Below are positions 23,396-35,910 of a DNA stretch of 64,000 bases, piece after piece. Made by a program: the position numbers and the translations under genes. Numbering within the stretch: position 1 is the first letter of the stretch; each line of letters opens with the position of its first letter. The DNA is from Ricinus communis. Lineage: Eukaryota > Streptophyta > Magnoliopsida > Malpighiales > Euphorbiaceae. A model generated the notes under the pieces. It did no database searches. It saw only the letters and a list, made by a program, of their open reading frames with translations, and was not told the origin of the DNA. The stretch spans positions 21,142,001 through 21,206,000 of the forward strand of contig NC_063257.1 of the NCBI RefSeq assembly GCF_019578655.1, read 5' to 3'.

Positions 23396-26300
23396 ATGGT
23401 AAGTGTCTTCTATTTTTGTTATCTAATGTGATGTGTGTATGCAATGGAATTTAAGGTTTAGAAGGATGTTCATCTGAAACAATAAGTTGTCAGGGACGTC
23501 AAATAGCATTTCTAATGAGTATTTGACAAAATCTTATGTAAAATTCATTATGTAATTTATCATGTAGGCTGTACAAGAAAGTTTAAAAAATGCTTGTTAT
23601 TGTGCTTCTACTATGCGGTCCTTCAAATTTTATTTCTTGCATTTTTTTAATAATAAAAACTTCTTTCCAAGAAGGAAATATATACACAGATTGTGTCATA
23701 TTCAGCATCTCTATGTGTTTTAAAATTATAGTCTTACTACTGTGATAAATGATGGTAATGTCCCCCAATAAGTTAATAATTCAGAATTAAAAGATTCCCT
23801 TTTTTCTTTTTGTGTCAATTGCTATCTAGAAATTTAAAGGTTACTTTTCTCTTTATTACCAAAAAGGAAATAGAGATACTAGAAAGGGAGAGAAAGAGAC
23901 AGGGAGTTGCAGATTTAGTCATTATTTATATAGGCTTCATAATTCTCATAAAAACAGTTTGAAATGCAACCATCACCATTTACTTTACTATATCTCATAG
24001 GAGCACTTGGTCTATCCGCCTTCAAACCCCTGTCCGCTTCTCCCATTAATTGGGCGTCAATGGAGCAATCTATGATCTCAGTTGTTCATGATTGTCCAAT
24101 TTAGTTCAGCAATTTACTGCTCCACTTCCATTAATACAGTATAATGTGCTGTGTATTAATTTATGCCTGGTTTAATCTTTGGCGTTCCTAATGTTATTTT
24201 ATTTCTTTCTGCATATAATGTCATGCATCTGACTCAAACTCTTGCTCTTGTCAGAGTACAGTAATTTATTAACTTGTAGGCACTTAAGAACACCAAAAAT
24301 TTGATATTCTCAAGGCCATAATTGTTAATGTTTTGGGTATGGCGCGGACAGGCACAGCAGAAGATGCAAAGAAGAACTCATACTCATAATCAGGAAAATT
24401 TAAAGGGAAGACAGAGTTACTCATCAAGTAAACCTATAGAACAAAATCTGCATATATGCTCTGAGGCATGTATTCTCGTTGTTTTCTTTTCTACACTTTT
24501 TCCTTCTTTCCCTTTTCTTTATGAGTTGAACTTTCATAATTTGTTCTGATGACATCTCTATGCATGTTCATTAATTTAGATTTTTGAAGAGTCTTCTCTT
24601 GATTGGAGGACCCTTGATCAGAGGTAACTTCTTTTGTTATTACATGATGTTTATGGTCCTATAGGTGCGTTGGCAAATTTAATTTGAGAATGTATTTCAA
24701 GAACCTTGCATCCTTCAATTTAAGAATTTGATAGCAGTTTGGTTGTTGCTTTCCTCTTTTCCTTTATTTATTTACTTACTTATTATTATTTTTTTTCTTT
24801 GTCTTTCTTTTTGGACAAAGGGTCAATTTGGCCCTTGAATTTGTGTTAATGGGTCAAATAAGCCAAATTATAACCTTTTTAGCAAATAAGTCCAAAACTT
24901 GTATATTTCGGACCATATAGATCCAAATTTTGACTTTAATCCTTGCGTGTATTGCAAGTGAAGCTAAAAGAGCGTGAATATATTATTTTAACAAAGAAAT
25001 AATATATTAAAACATATTTTTTATCTTCTGTTTTGTTTTTTTTTTCTTCACTTATTCTTCAACCCACGCATTGTGTCAATCTCTACATCCATTGTTTTTG
25101 GTGTTACCACCATCGACCACCATAAGAACACGTTCTATTGATTGGTGTTATATTTGTTAGTTTTGAGTGTTGGGCCCTATTCCAACATCAAGAGATTCAC
25201 CCATTTGATTAGATTTCTCAGTTTTAGATCCTCCTCATTCATGTACCACTGAGGATGGGTTTGATGGTGATGGGAGATGGGTTTATAGCAGTGATAGCAT
25301 GGATTATGGGATTAAATTTTCTTTTTCTAAATGAAGTTAAAAGAATAGTTGGATGTCTTAGCAGCAGCAGCAGTGGTAGGTGATTTTAGTGGTGATGAGA
25401 GATGAGTTTCACAGTAGCAGCGACAAAGGATGGAAAATTAATGCCAGAAAAGCAACAATACCGAAAAGGCTTTCCTAGCTAAGAATGTGATAGATCTTCA
25501 AAATAATCATAGAGTAGTAATATGGGCTTGCTTTGATGGAATAAAGAAGAAAGAAATACAAAGAAATTTGGGCGATTTAGTCTTGTTATGGTGGTAATGG
25601 GTGTCGTGAATGGATGTTTTGGGTGGCAGGGGAGTGATTGGCTTGGTGAGTTGGTGGTGGAACGGTTGGTGTGAATATAGGCAAGGTGATGGAAATTGTG
25701 GCGTTAATGATGCTGGTAGGGGTGAAACAGTGGCTTGAATTTTGGCGTGGTGGGGTGGTGGATTGAGTGATGGTGATGGTAGTGGAGGAGTAGTAGTGGC
25801 AGTGGTAGAGATTGGTAGGTTTAGTAATTTTAAATTTTCTTGGTTAATTATTGTGTTTACTTTTAAATCAAAAAGAAAATTAAAAAGTAAAATGTTTTGT
25901 AACATTAAAAAGTTGTTACTTTTGGAATTTAATTTATTTAAAAATAGAATTCGTAATACACGTGCTAATCAAGCCAGAAGTAGGACTTAAATGGTCTTAA
26001 AATTGAGATTTTTGGGGTTATTTGCTGAAAATGTTCAAATTCAGTCTATTTGATCTTTTAATACAAGTTCGGGCGGTAAATTGATCCTTTGTCCCTTTCT
26101 TTTTTCTTCTAAAAGAACCTAACGACTTATGCCTTACCTTTGTGTGCATCTCGAGTTTTACCCTGAACTCTATGCACCTTTTTAATAAGGTTGATCAGTT
26201 AATTTGATCAATAATCATTAAATCTATTAAGTGAATTCAGCACGGTGACAGAATCTTGATTTTATACAAGTAAATTAGTCAACTTGATTTTATTTCAATA

Positions 26301-29300
26301 AGGTGATTATTACTAAAATTTTAAAGAGGTTTAGCCAATTTTTCTAATGTATTGACTAGGTAAAGAGGTCATACAGCCTATTTTTAAATGTAAATAGATT
26401 TGAAAAATTTTACTTGGTTATCATGTTACAAATTTTGTTGAATTGTTTTATTATCTAGCAACATTCATCCGTGGAAGAAAAACAAAAAAAGAATGATTGT
26501 GCTAATACGATTTGAACTCAATTACCATGCTAAAATCAGTGACCATAGTTGAAACTAAAACTTTAAAATGTGGTCCTTCAGTATTAATGCACTCAAGTAT
26601 TTGAGTAGTGAAAGTTGTGACAGTTTATACCATTCGAATGCTAGGGCTAATCTTTGGTGCTAATTGTCAGTCAGAGTGGAATTATCTAATGCGCACATGG
26701 GTTAAATCTTCTATCTCAGCTCTGACACAATGCTAGAGAACTGGTTAGGTGATCGGAAGATATGAATTGTCACAACTTTTATTGCTCTATTGCTTTATTG
26801 TATGAAATTTATGGTCCATGGAGCATAAAAGTGTGAAAAGTTGAAGCTCATAGTTTATGCTGCCTCACCTCATACCACAAGGTAATCATTATTTTACATC
26901 TCAGTAGTTAAATGCTACAAATGTGCATATGTAGACACACACATAAAGAACCAAACATTATGACTATAATGTTCTGAAATTCCTAGAGATGTTTACCTTT
27001 TATTTGGTTTAGAGATGGTATGCATCTTCATGGTGAATATCTAATTCAAAAGCTCCCAAATTCTCCTTGTACCTATATTGGGTCCATCAAGATTTGGTCA
27101 GGAAAAGAACAGCAATGGTCCAAGTGCTGGTAACTTTCTTTTCAGTGGATCAGACTAAGAGTCTTTATTTTTAAGTAGCTTGAAGATTTGCTGTCCTTGA
27201 TAATCCCTGTTGGAAGCTTATGATGTAAAATCAGAATGAGGAAGATTGGGAATGAAAAGACAGTAACTTCTGGCGATTATCCTCCTTCCTGTTCCAATTG
27301 TCATCAGTCTAATTCCAAACTTTAGATAAAGGTGCTTCAAATTCGAAGGAACCCTATTACAAAGTGAAAAGTTCAGGATACTGATCAGAAATATGGAGAG
27401 TATCATGAAGATGATAATGATAAGGAAATGTCAAGGAGAGAAAAAAAAAAAAAAGAACTCCCAGCAATATTAGAGAATACTATGGATAAAGGACGTCAGG
27501 AATTAAAAGGAGAGTCTACAAATTACCTGCTCAAGTTTCACCTCGTTCCTCTGGTTCAAAATACATTGCTCTTAGTCAACAAAATACTTACAGCTGTTAC
27601 ATCTCCTGTCTCCATATTCTTAAAGGTCATCCAAAACACTGAGTGAGATACTTGCTTGTATGCAATTCCTTAAGCTTTCTTGTTTTCTAGAATTAGATTC
27701 TTTCCTGGCAACCTGTCAAAAATCCGTCTTCATATGGAGAAGTAGATGTTCAATTTTCATCTCAATCTGCATCTCAGTTTTGTCTAAATGTGTTATTCCT
27801 CTGAAAATTCTGCTTATAGTGAAAAGAATAGCATATGAATTCTCACTTTGTAACTCTTTTTCTTTTTTTGTTTGCACTATTTTCGTTTGGCTTATGTTTT
27901 TGATGTGGCTGTTGTGACTGTGCTTTATACCAGATGTGCCAACCTAACATTCCTTGCTCCTGAATCTGATGGACATTGGAGGGTTGCTGCTCTGCCAATT
28001 AGATGTTTTAATCAAGAGAACAAGCTGGGTTCGGGAGATCTGGTGAATATGGACAGTCTGCATCTCGTCTCCCCACCATCTATTAATGCATTTGGGGCTG
28101 ATCAAACCAAAGCTCCAAAAGGATTTCAGTCTGACTTTCCTCGCTCTGTTAAATCGCGTACAACTAGAAGCCTTCCTGGATCCAACGTGCGCTATCAATC
28201 TCAAAAGAAGACTATTTCAAATAAATTGATTAAATCAAATGATTTTTCTTGTTGTACTTCCTGCCAGAGTACTGTCGCCCGCCATAATTCCTATTGTTTG
28301 ATCCCAGGAGGATGTAATGCAATTAATTCATCTGGTGTGTTTATTGATAGTTCCAGAGTCAACCAGGCTATTAAAAAGAGCTCAAGGAAGAAAACAAGAA
28401 GGAAGGGAAAAAATAACAAGAAAATTTCCAGTTATACTAGAACGCCAGAACCTGAAGTTCTGTTCGATCATGCCCATGGAAGTTCTACTTATGAAACCTG
28501 TAGTTATAATGATCATGGTGATGAATTACTTTCGTATGGAATCTCGCAAGAGCTTTCATTTCCAGATGGTAACAGTAACAAATTTGAAGGTGAGTCTGCT
28601 GGATATAACTGTTCTGTAGCTCAATGCCATACTATATCTTCTATAGTTCAGAGTTTTCGAGGAGGATATCAAGTGATTAATTCGGATGTTTCAAGTGAAA
28701 GATCAAGGATTTTCCATCCTTGATGGTACTGTGACAGGGATCACTTGTTATGATGAGATGCACTCAAACATTTTATTAACTATGCCTGATTCTCTAGTGT
28801 TGGACTCTGTTTTTCTTCACTGTAGTAGTGATGATAGTACTGATTCTAATCATGAAGTAAAACCATTTGATGCAGATGGCAGTGGAGTTTGTTTCTCTGA
28901 AGCGTCGGGAGTCAATTCTAGTAAAGAGTGTTTCTCTAATATAAACTTGTTAGATGGTATCATAGATCTGTTTGACAAAGCTAAGGGAACAAAGCATCAT
29001 ATTCAGAGCTTTGGCGGCAGTAATGTGCAATTCCTTGTTCCAGGAAAGGGAGACGAGCAAATAAAAACCTTGCCCAGGAGTTCTACTGTCTATAAATTTG
29101 GAAACAGCAGGATAGGGAAGGAAAACATCCATTCTGTCTGGCAAAAGGTGCAGAGGGATGATAGAGACGATTGCAACTGTGAGTTGAAGAAAGTTCCCAC
29201 TTGTTCACAGGTTAACGTTGCTTTGGAAGGTGCTCCTTTGCTTAAAAATAATTGTAATGTTGCATTGGTAAATACATTATCAGGACCTGAAGATAAAAGG

Positions 29301-32300
29301 CAGCCAAAAACTAAAGTTCTTAAGAAGTTGCAAAAAGAAGGTGGTCTAGGTTCCAAACAAGGATACAACTGCAATAATGGGAGGGGCTGTAATTCCATCA
29401 AGGCCAGGTTAAATGGTCATGCAATGGCTAATATTAAACAGAATGAAATATTAGGTACCTCAGCTGAAGTCAACAATGAAGAAAGAGTGAAATGTCTTCC
29501 AAAACATCATAATCAGAGTAGTGGCTCACAAGATGGGTTTTATAACAACAAAGTTGAACGTGTGAATTCTGGATCAGCTAATATGGCACAAGTTTTTTCA
29601 GATGAATTGGAGCTGCTTGAAAGTACCTCTAATTCTGTTTCTGGTGATATAAATCACCACACAAGTGAAGTGCAACCTCCTGTTTACCTTCCTCATCTTG
29701 TAGGTATTAAAGTTTCCCAAATAAATAAGGAAATTTCTCTGGAATACAGTAGAAAGAATCATAGTTCTGTATCTACTCTGCAGAAATGGATACCCATTGG
29801 GGTAAAAGTTCCTGGGCTGACCAAATTGGGGAGTTCATTGGGTTGTTTTGATGAACCACTGCAATACTGGATTTTGAGGGACACTGTTGAAAAGAAATCC
29901 ACTCCCAATTTCCAAGATCATTTTTCTTCATTGACTACGAAAATGTGCAAGGAAGGAAATGCATCTTGTTTGTCTCGTGAAGATAACTTCATTCCGAAAC
30001 CAAGGAACCCTAATCCCATGCTTAAGCACAATGGAAACCATGTTACAGCTGACTGTTTAACTAGTGAATTCCAAGATCACAATTGTTCAGTTTCTGAAGT
30101 TGAATCAAGCAAAATATTACATGCTGTAAATGATGCCTGTAGGATACAACTGAAATCTGAGGCTGTTCAGATGGTAATTGGTGGTCCAATTGCTGAGCTT
30201 GAGAGATTTCTTCATTTTTCTTCTCCAGTTATTTGTCAATTACCTAGTTTCTTATGCTGTCCTTGTTTGCGAGACCAACTTGTTCATGTCGCACTATGTA
30301 GAGATGAGATTCCTAATATCTCATTGGGATGTGTTTGGCAGTGGTATGAAAAACATGGGAGCTATGGATTAGAAATAAAAGCTGAAGATTATAGAAACTC
30401 AAGGAGACTGGGTCTTGATCATGGTACATTTTGTGCCTATTTTGTCCCTTATTTATCAGCAGTTCAACTGTGGAAACGCCATGAACCTATCATGAGGAAT
30501 AACAATGAGGATCATGCCCATCGGTTTTCAGAGAGATGTGAGATTAGTATAGCATCAGAGAAATGTAGTAATGGCCTCCCTCAAATGGTTCTTCAGCCTT
30601 GCAAAAGAGAATCGTCTAAATCAGCTGAAGTTACACCGTCCGATGATATAGAGCTGCTTTTTGAGTATTTTGAATCAGATCAACCTCGGCGAAGGCTACC
30701 ATTATACGAGAAGTAAGCAATATTTCATTCTTGGTTGAAGTTGAACTTATTTTCTGTCGATCATGTGCTGTCCATATAGTCGTTACTTCTACTCTGTTTT
30801 GCATTGTACTAGTGAATTTCTTATGATTGACATATTGCATGATTATTAAATAAATAATTTGAAAACTGTTTCAATCTAATTTCTTTTAGTTTTTATGCAC
30901 GTGATATTTCTGGATCTTGTGGTCCAATTGTGATGAATCAAATGTATTACAAAATTTTTCCAATGTGCAATAAAATGTTGTAGTGCCTTTCCTTATTGTT
31001 ATTGTTAGGTTTTAATGTAGTATGTTTTATTTATAATTTGAAATCAACATCTTTTAATGGGTCAATTGTGTGCGCAGTTGCCTGACCTTATTTTGTTAAC
31101 CCATTCATCTGTTTGACTGGTTCCATGTGAGTCTGTATACAAAATTATATCTCTTGTTTAGTTATTATTAATTTAGAATTATGCTTTGGAGATCATAACT
31201 GAAAGTGAACTTCAGCAAGTTAGTTGAGAGTGATTACTTGATTTGTATCTCCTGATTGATCTCATTTATGATTACCCATTATAGGATACACGCGCTGGTT
31301 AGGGGTGATGGACCCAAACAGGGGAAAATATATGGGGACCCAACCAATTTGTCCTCTTTGAATCTGCATGACCTGCACCCTGTATCCTGGTAAGTAACAG
31401 AAAATGCTTGTAAATTTTCTACTTCAGCAAGTTAGGTGAAAGACTATTCTGAATGTCTTTCAGTAGATGCATTCACTTGTGTGTATGAGGCATGCACCAA
31501 CACCAAGAAAACATTATATTGTAACTCCATGAGATCTTCCTTTCAGGTACTCAGTGGCATGGTACCCTATTTATAGGATACCAGATGGGAACTTTCGGGC
31601 TGCATTTTTGACATATCATTCATTCAGCCATTTGGTTTCCAGATGCTCCAAATTTGATTCCCCTAGTATGAATGCATGTGTAGTTTCTCCAGTTGTTGGT
31701 CTTCAGAGTTACAATTCTCAGGTATGTTATAACAACTATCTTCAATAAACTTCAGTGAATGTCTAAGAATGTATGTTAAGACCAAGTAAACTCCATTACA
31801 GTTATGTGGTTGTGCAAGTCAAAAGTTGTTTATGTCTTCTATCTGTTTCTTCTGATAAAACAGGCCCATAGTAAAATCGTACTTATTTTTGGGTTCTAAT
31901 GATCCCGAATCTGCACCGGGCCAATCAGTGCTTTGATTGGGTACATTTTGAAAGGTCATAATAAGGTAATGTTTAGGACTTGAGGTGTTTTCTATTGATG
32001 AGTGAGCGATTCAAGAGGTTTTTGCCTATACCTTCAATTGGTGGATTTATTATATCTTTCAACATGGGATATTCTACTGCAGCTACATTTGGTTCACTCA
32101 TAGAGATGTATAGTCTCTGCATGGGCAGTCATCATTGTCATAAACTGTTATTTAGAATTCTATATAGTATCCACAGGATATTCACAAAGGTATGCACATA
32201 CTTTGTTAAGTGGAGGAGTAAATAGTGTGAAGATCATTATTGATTTATGAGATGCTTGAAATGCACCTCGACCATCTCTACTGTTAAATGTAGAAATGAT

Positions 32301-34095
32301 ACTACTAAGATGTGCTATACGAGTCAAATTGAAAGTCTTTTGTCGTTCACTTGTAGCTTTTCTTCTCTTGTAAAACCATGAGAGACTAGATATCCATTAT
32401 AAAAAATATTGACATTTGCATGTAAGGTGGTATAATCATATAATATTAATCTCATTATCTGATTAAGCTAAAACCTTATTGCCTCGAAAAACTGCATTAC
32501 TTCCTTTTTGATTAACTGACTCAAATGATGGATAATTGGTTAATGGTCATTCTTCCGTGGTGGAAACTGTTATTATCTCCCTGGTCCATGTCAGTTGTAT
32601 GGGAAGCTTGATGAGTATAGATATGGTCTTAAGCTCTTTCCCCTAATACCTAGCTTTAAGGGGTGAGTTTTTAGGGCACTCACCTGTTGGCATTACAGCT
32701 GACCATTTGTTATACCAACAGTTTGGCCATTTGGTGGATTATTTTGGAAAAATGAAATTTAAGGGCATTTGAAAACGTATTCACAAAATTACTTGTGACA
32801 ATTCATGATGGATATGTTACCAAAAAGGATAGATGAGTTGAGTTGGAATCCCATTCTAACTAAGGATTCTTGTGGTTCCGGAGGATCCAGCTACAGGAAA
32901 ACCAGGAACGGAGAGCTTACCCCCCCTTTCCGCCCACTCTTTGGTCTTAAGAAGGCTGAATGAGTGATTGCCCTTCTCCGACCCTTACTGCCCAACCTGA
33001 GAGCGGACAGCTAATGCGTTCCACTTATTGAACAGGGTTCTATGGTCGGTCCGCGACCCCTGGATGCCGAAGGCGTCCTTGGGGTGATCTCGTAGTTCCT
33101 ACGGGGTGGAGACGATGGGGTCGGTCCATGGATTTTCCTTCCTTTTGCCGCATTTCACTAAAGGGTTGAAGGGAGATAGTGCATCAAGCTGTTCGCAAGG
33201 GCCAACTTGATCCTCTTCCCCAGTGATCCCAGATGAGGGAACCCTAGGAGAGCCGCCGACTCCAACTATCATCCTCGGTCACATCATATTTAGCACAACC
33301 TTCTGAATCAGAAGGCACCTGTGCTTTTTCTTGTTTGTTGAGATCATAAGTAATTTGGAGGTTTAGACCACTTGATTTCATTACAACAATTTTTTAAAAT
33401 TTAGTTTCTTCAAGAATAGGTACTAGAACTATGTACTTTAGGAACATAAATGGAAAAGAAAGGTAGTTATGCTTAGTGGGCAGCTTTTGTATGTGTGCAT
33501 GAGTGCACATGCATGCTTGCTTGCATGTGTGTGAGCATCTGCATGTTTCTCTAAATAATTTAAAAAAAAAAAATTCTTAGTGGTAAGATTCCACAGTTAA
33601 AACAGATCGTAGTTTATAGAATTGCAGCAGTTGATGATAATAAACACAGATTTTAAAATGGATTGTAGTATAAAATTGCAGCAGTTGCATGATAATACAC
33701 AAGACTTTAATATGCTGTTTATTTGCTCTGCTGTTCAAAAGCTACTCGTTACTAACTTTATCAACATTTATTTTCCGAATTTCAAACTACTTGATAATCT
33801 TAGTTAGCAGGGGAAAGTATTAGATTGTACAATTCCAGAATTTGGACATCACCTTGGCCATTCTCCTTTTTCTCAGTTGTACTGTTCGTCTCATTAACAG
33901 GATGAATGTTGGTTCCACTTGCGGCACAGTGTGATTAGCCAGACAAGAGGTAGCGCAGGCAGAATCTTGAATGAGCGGTTGAGAACACTGGAGAAGACAG
34001 CCTCTCTTATGTCAACAGCTATGGTAAACAAAGGAAATTATACGTGTGTAAATAGACACCCAGATTTTGAGTTCTTCCTCTCTAGGAAAAGCTAG
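23396..34095 (+). CDS. DUF789-family protein (long form), multi-exon, with frame breaks
   Basis: Proposed exons: 23396-23398 (ATG only), 24352-24465, 24580-24623, 27235-27642, 27934-30712, 31285-31389, 31547-31721, 33901-34095. Splice phases agree throughout and predict about 1273 residues. The last ~345 residues are the DUF789 domain: EAVQMVIGGPIAELERFLHF, GCVWQWYEKHGSYGLEIKAE, FCAYFVPYLSAVQLW, ELLFEYFESDQPRRR, then KIYGDPTNLSSLNLHDLHP, SWYSVAWYPIYRIPDGNFRAAF, RLRTLEKTASLM and the end DFEFFLSRKS. A basic patch (KKSSRKKTRRKGKNNKK, about residue 340) could be a nuclear localisation signal. The N-terminal 900 residues are low-complexity and unrecognised. The family is plant-specific with no assigned biochemical role. 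The frame breaks three times: near 27320 and 27373 (compensating) and once in 28671-28723. So it is either a decaying copy or has sequence errors. N-terminal exons are less certain than the C-terminal ones. Confidence 0.75.
24466..24579 (+). other. Possible GC-AG intron of the DUF789-family gene
   Basis: The only frame-preserving junction found between the 24352 exon and the 24580 exon uses a GC donor (CTGAG then GCATGT) and a normal TTTAG acceptor, giving a 114-nt intron. GC-AG introns are a known minor class. No cDNA is available here, so this is inference from reading frame and consensus. Confidence 0.45.
24813..26094. mobile_element. Non-autonomous Mutator-like element inside an intron
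   Basis: It starts GGACAAAGGGTCAATTTGGC and ends in the inverse, ...GATCCTTTGTCC. Inverted similarity extends over about 130 bp per side (for example TTTTTAGCAAATAAG on the left against CAGCAAATAACCCC on the inverted right). A perfect 10-bp direct repeat, CTTTCTTTTT, flanks it (24803-24812 and 26095-26104), in keeping with the 9-11-bp duplications of Mutator-like elements. The interior has no transposase, only G/T-rich simple sequence (25570-25800). It sits in the large intron 24624-27234 of the DUF789-family gene. Confidence 0.8.
32835..33268 (-). other. Plastid DNA fragment: trnA(UGC) intron piece (NUPT)
   Basis: About 430 bp of GC-richer sequence in an AT-rich intron matches, from memory, the group II intron of plastid trnA-UGC in the rRNA operon spacer, in reverse orientation. 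Examples are TTGTGGTTCCGGAGGATCC, CCAGGAACGGAGAGCTTAC, GGTCGGTCCGCGACCCCTGG and GAGAGCCGCCGACTCCAACT. Neither tRNA exon is included, so no tRNA is encoded. It lies in the last intron (31722-33900) of the DUF789-family gene. Because plastid DNA also occurs in plant mitochondria, transfer via the mitochondrion is possible. Confidence 0.85.
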
Positions 34096-35910
34096 TGACT
34101 TTCATTTTCTTTCTTTTTATTTTCTTTTTCTTTAAGTTTCAAATTAACAACCGAACCGATCTCTTATATTTGCTAGCTATATCGCCTTTAGGCAAGAACT
34201 AACCACATGTATAGGGATGAAGTGGCTGATCTTGTTCCATCCATGTTAGCATATTAAGTTATTAGGATTCTGTAAATTGCATATAGTGCTGATACTGATC
34301 TGGTGTGCTGTTGGTTCTGTAAATGTGATTGAATTGAGTTGAAGGTCTTGAACAGTCTGTAATATTTAAGTGTTAGTTATAGTGTGAATTTCAATTAATT
34401 TATTTCTCACATTGCTCCTTTATTTTTATTTGTGGTCGTTGACATCACAGTTTAATCCATTAGTTCAGCTGCATGTGTATTGTTAGGAATGTAATTGAAT
34501 CGAGTTCGGTCGCCAAGGTCGAGCTCTACCTAACTTGAAGGTGGAGTCGAACTCGATTAAGCATCATTTCTTGACTCTTTTACTCATAAAGTCTGAATTT
34601 TAAAGAAGCTTTTATATTTCAAATTCAAACTCGTCTTAATTAGTATATAAAGTGGAAAATAATGAAATAATAGAAATTCAATTAAATTCATGAGCTAGTT
34701 GAGTTGATTATTATGAAATTTAACTTGACACATTAAGCTACTCGAATAATCTGAGTTTCATTTAAAATTGAGTCAATTCGATTATGTTACTATATATTGT
34801 TTTGAAAAGCTATTTTTGACTTTTCATTTAAAATTGAGTCAATTCGATTATATATTACTATATATTGTTTTGTAAAGCTATTTTTGACAAAGAAATCAAA
34901 TAAGAACTATATGCACTTTGTTTCATCAGAGAAACAAAAAACAATAAAAGTGATTAAATCATAAAAGTGAATAAAAATCTATTTAATAAATGAATCAAGC
35001 TTAAATTAGATAAAGCTTAGCTCATTAGATCTATGAGCTAACTCGTTTATAAATTAATTCGTAAATTAAAGTATTAATAACTTGAAATTTGAATATAAAT
35101 TTTACATGAACTTTTTCTAAATTAGATTAGCCTTATATATTATGAAAATTATAAACTTATTCAATATGCTATTGCTTTTAAATATTTTTTAATTAAATTA
35201 ATTAATAATTTTTCAATTAATATTTGATAAACACATTTAGACTTATGGGATGTAAAATCATTTCAGTCGCATTTGGATTGTTTTCCAACTTCAATTTTTA
35301 TCTTATATTATTTTTTGAATTTTGAAAATTGCTTTTGCAAAAAACGTATAAATTGATGCTTTTTCAAAAAGCAGGTTTGAGATAAACAATTTATAAAAAG
35401 ATTTGAAAAGTCAATATATTAAATAAAAAAAAAAAATTAAGCCTATTTTTTGAATATCCAACAACAATTCCAACACGCCTTTATGGACTTAGCAAATGCC
35501 TCTCAACTCAATTTGAATGTGGTCCTATACAAAATAGCAAAGAATTAGATTGGTTCAAAGAATGTAGTCCTAACCAAAGGATACTTTGGGATATACACCT
35601 TCATTGACTAAGAAAGCCTATTTGACACATTACACCATATCAATACATGGTTGGGCTTATATACTAGGTTTGACCACCCATGTCAATCTAATTTGGTTCA
35701 AAGAAAGTTAACATTTCTATCTGTTTAATTCTAATTTACTTTTTCCTCGAACAATAAAGTCATGTTCCATTATTTTAGTATGTTATTTTAAGGTTCAAAA
35801 AATTAAGGTGTTGAAGAGACTAGATAGTCAAAGTAAAAAAAATACATCTTAAAGCTTTTTATCTATTTTTGAGAGGAAAAGGTAATTGTATTGTAGTCGA
35901 AAAGAAATAA
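34096..35910. other. Region downstream of the gene; no coding sequence seen
   Basis: 3' flank of the DUF789-family gene, then AT-rich repeats. About 34480-35060 contains scattered (A)CTCGA / GAGTCGAACTCG phrases of the kind found in degenerate transposons. It also includes the tandem duplication at 34756-34888. No polyadenylation site can be singled out. Confidence 0.5.
34756..34888. repeat. 66-bp tandem duplication
   Basis: Two adjacent copies of TTTCATTTAAAATTGAGTCA... ending ...GCTATTTTTGAC (34756-34820 and 34822-34888) differ by a 2-bp indel and one substitution. Confidence 0.9.

Noticed and set aside
25507..25905. 132-codon Pro/Thr/Ser-rich minus-strand frame within the intronic Mutator-like element; possible captured gene
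   Set aside because: Low-complexity product of a G/T-rich simple sequence; no domain and no exon structure.
28673..28757. An 85-nt intron that would restore the frame in the main DUF789 exon
   Set aside because: The length fits arithmetically, but the donor (CAAGTGATT) and acceptor (GATGAG) are weak; a single-base indel explains it equally well.
32835..33268. Mitochondrial DNA origin of the GC-rich intronic island
   Set aside because: The sequence is that of the plastid trnA intron; a mitochondrial route remains possible only as an intermediate.
33480..33545. GTGTGCATG-rich stretch as a regulatory repeat
   Set aside because: Short, irregular alternating purine-pyrimidine sequence in an intron; nothing supports a function.
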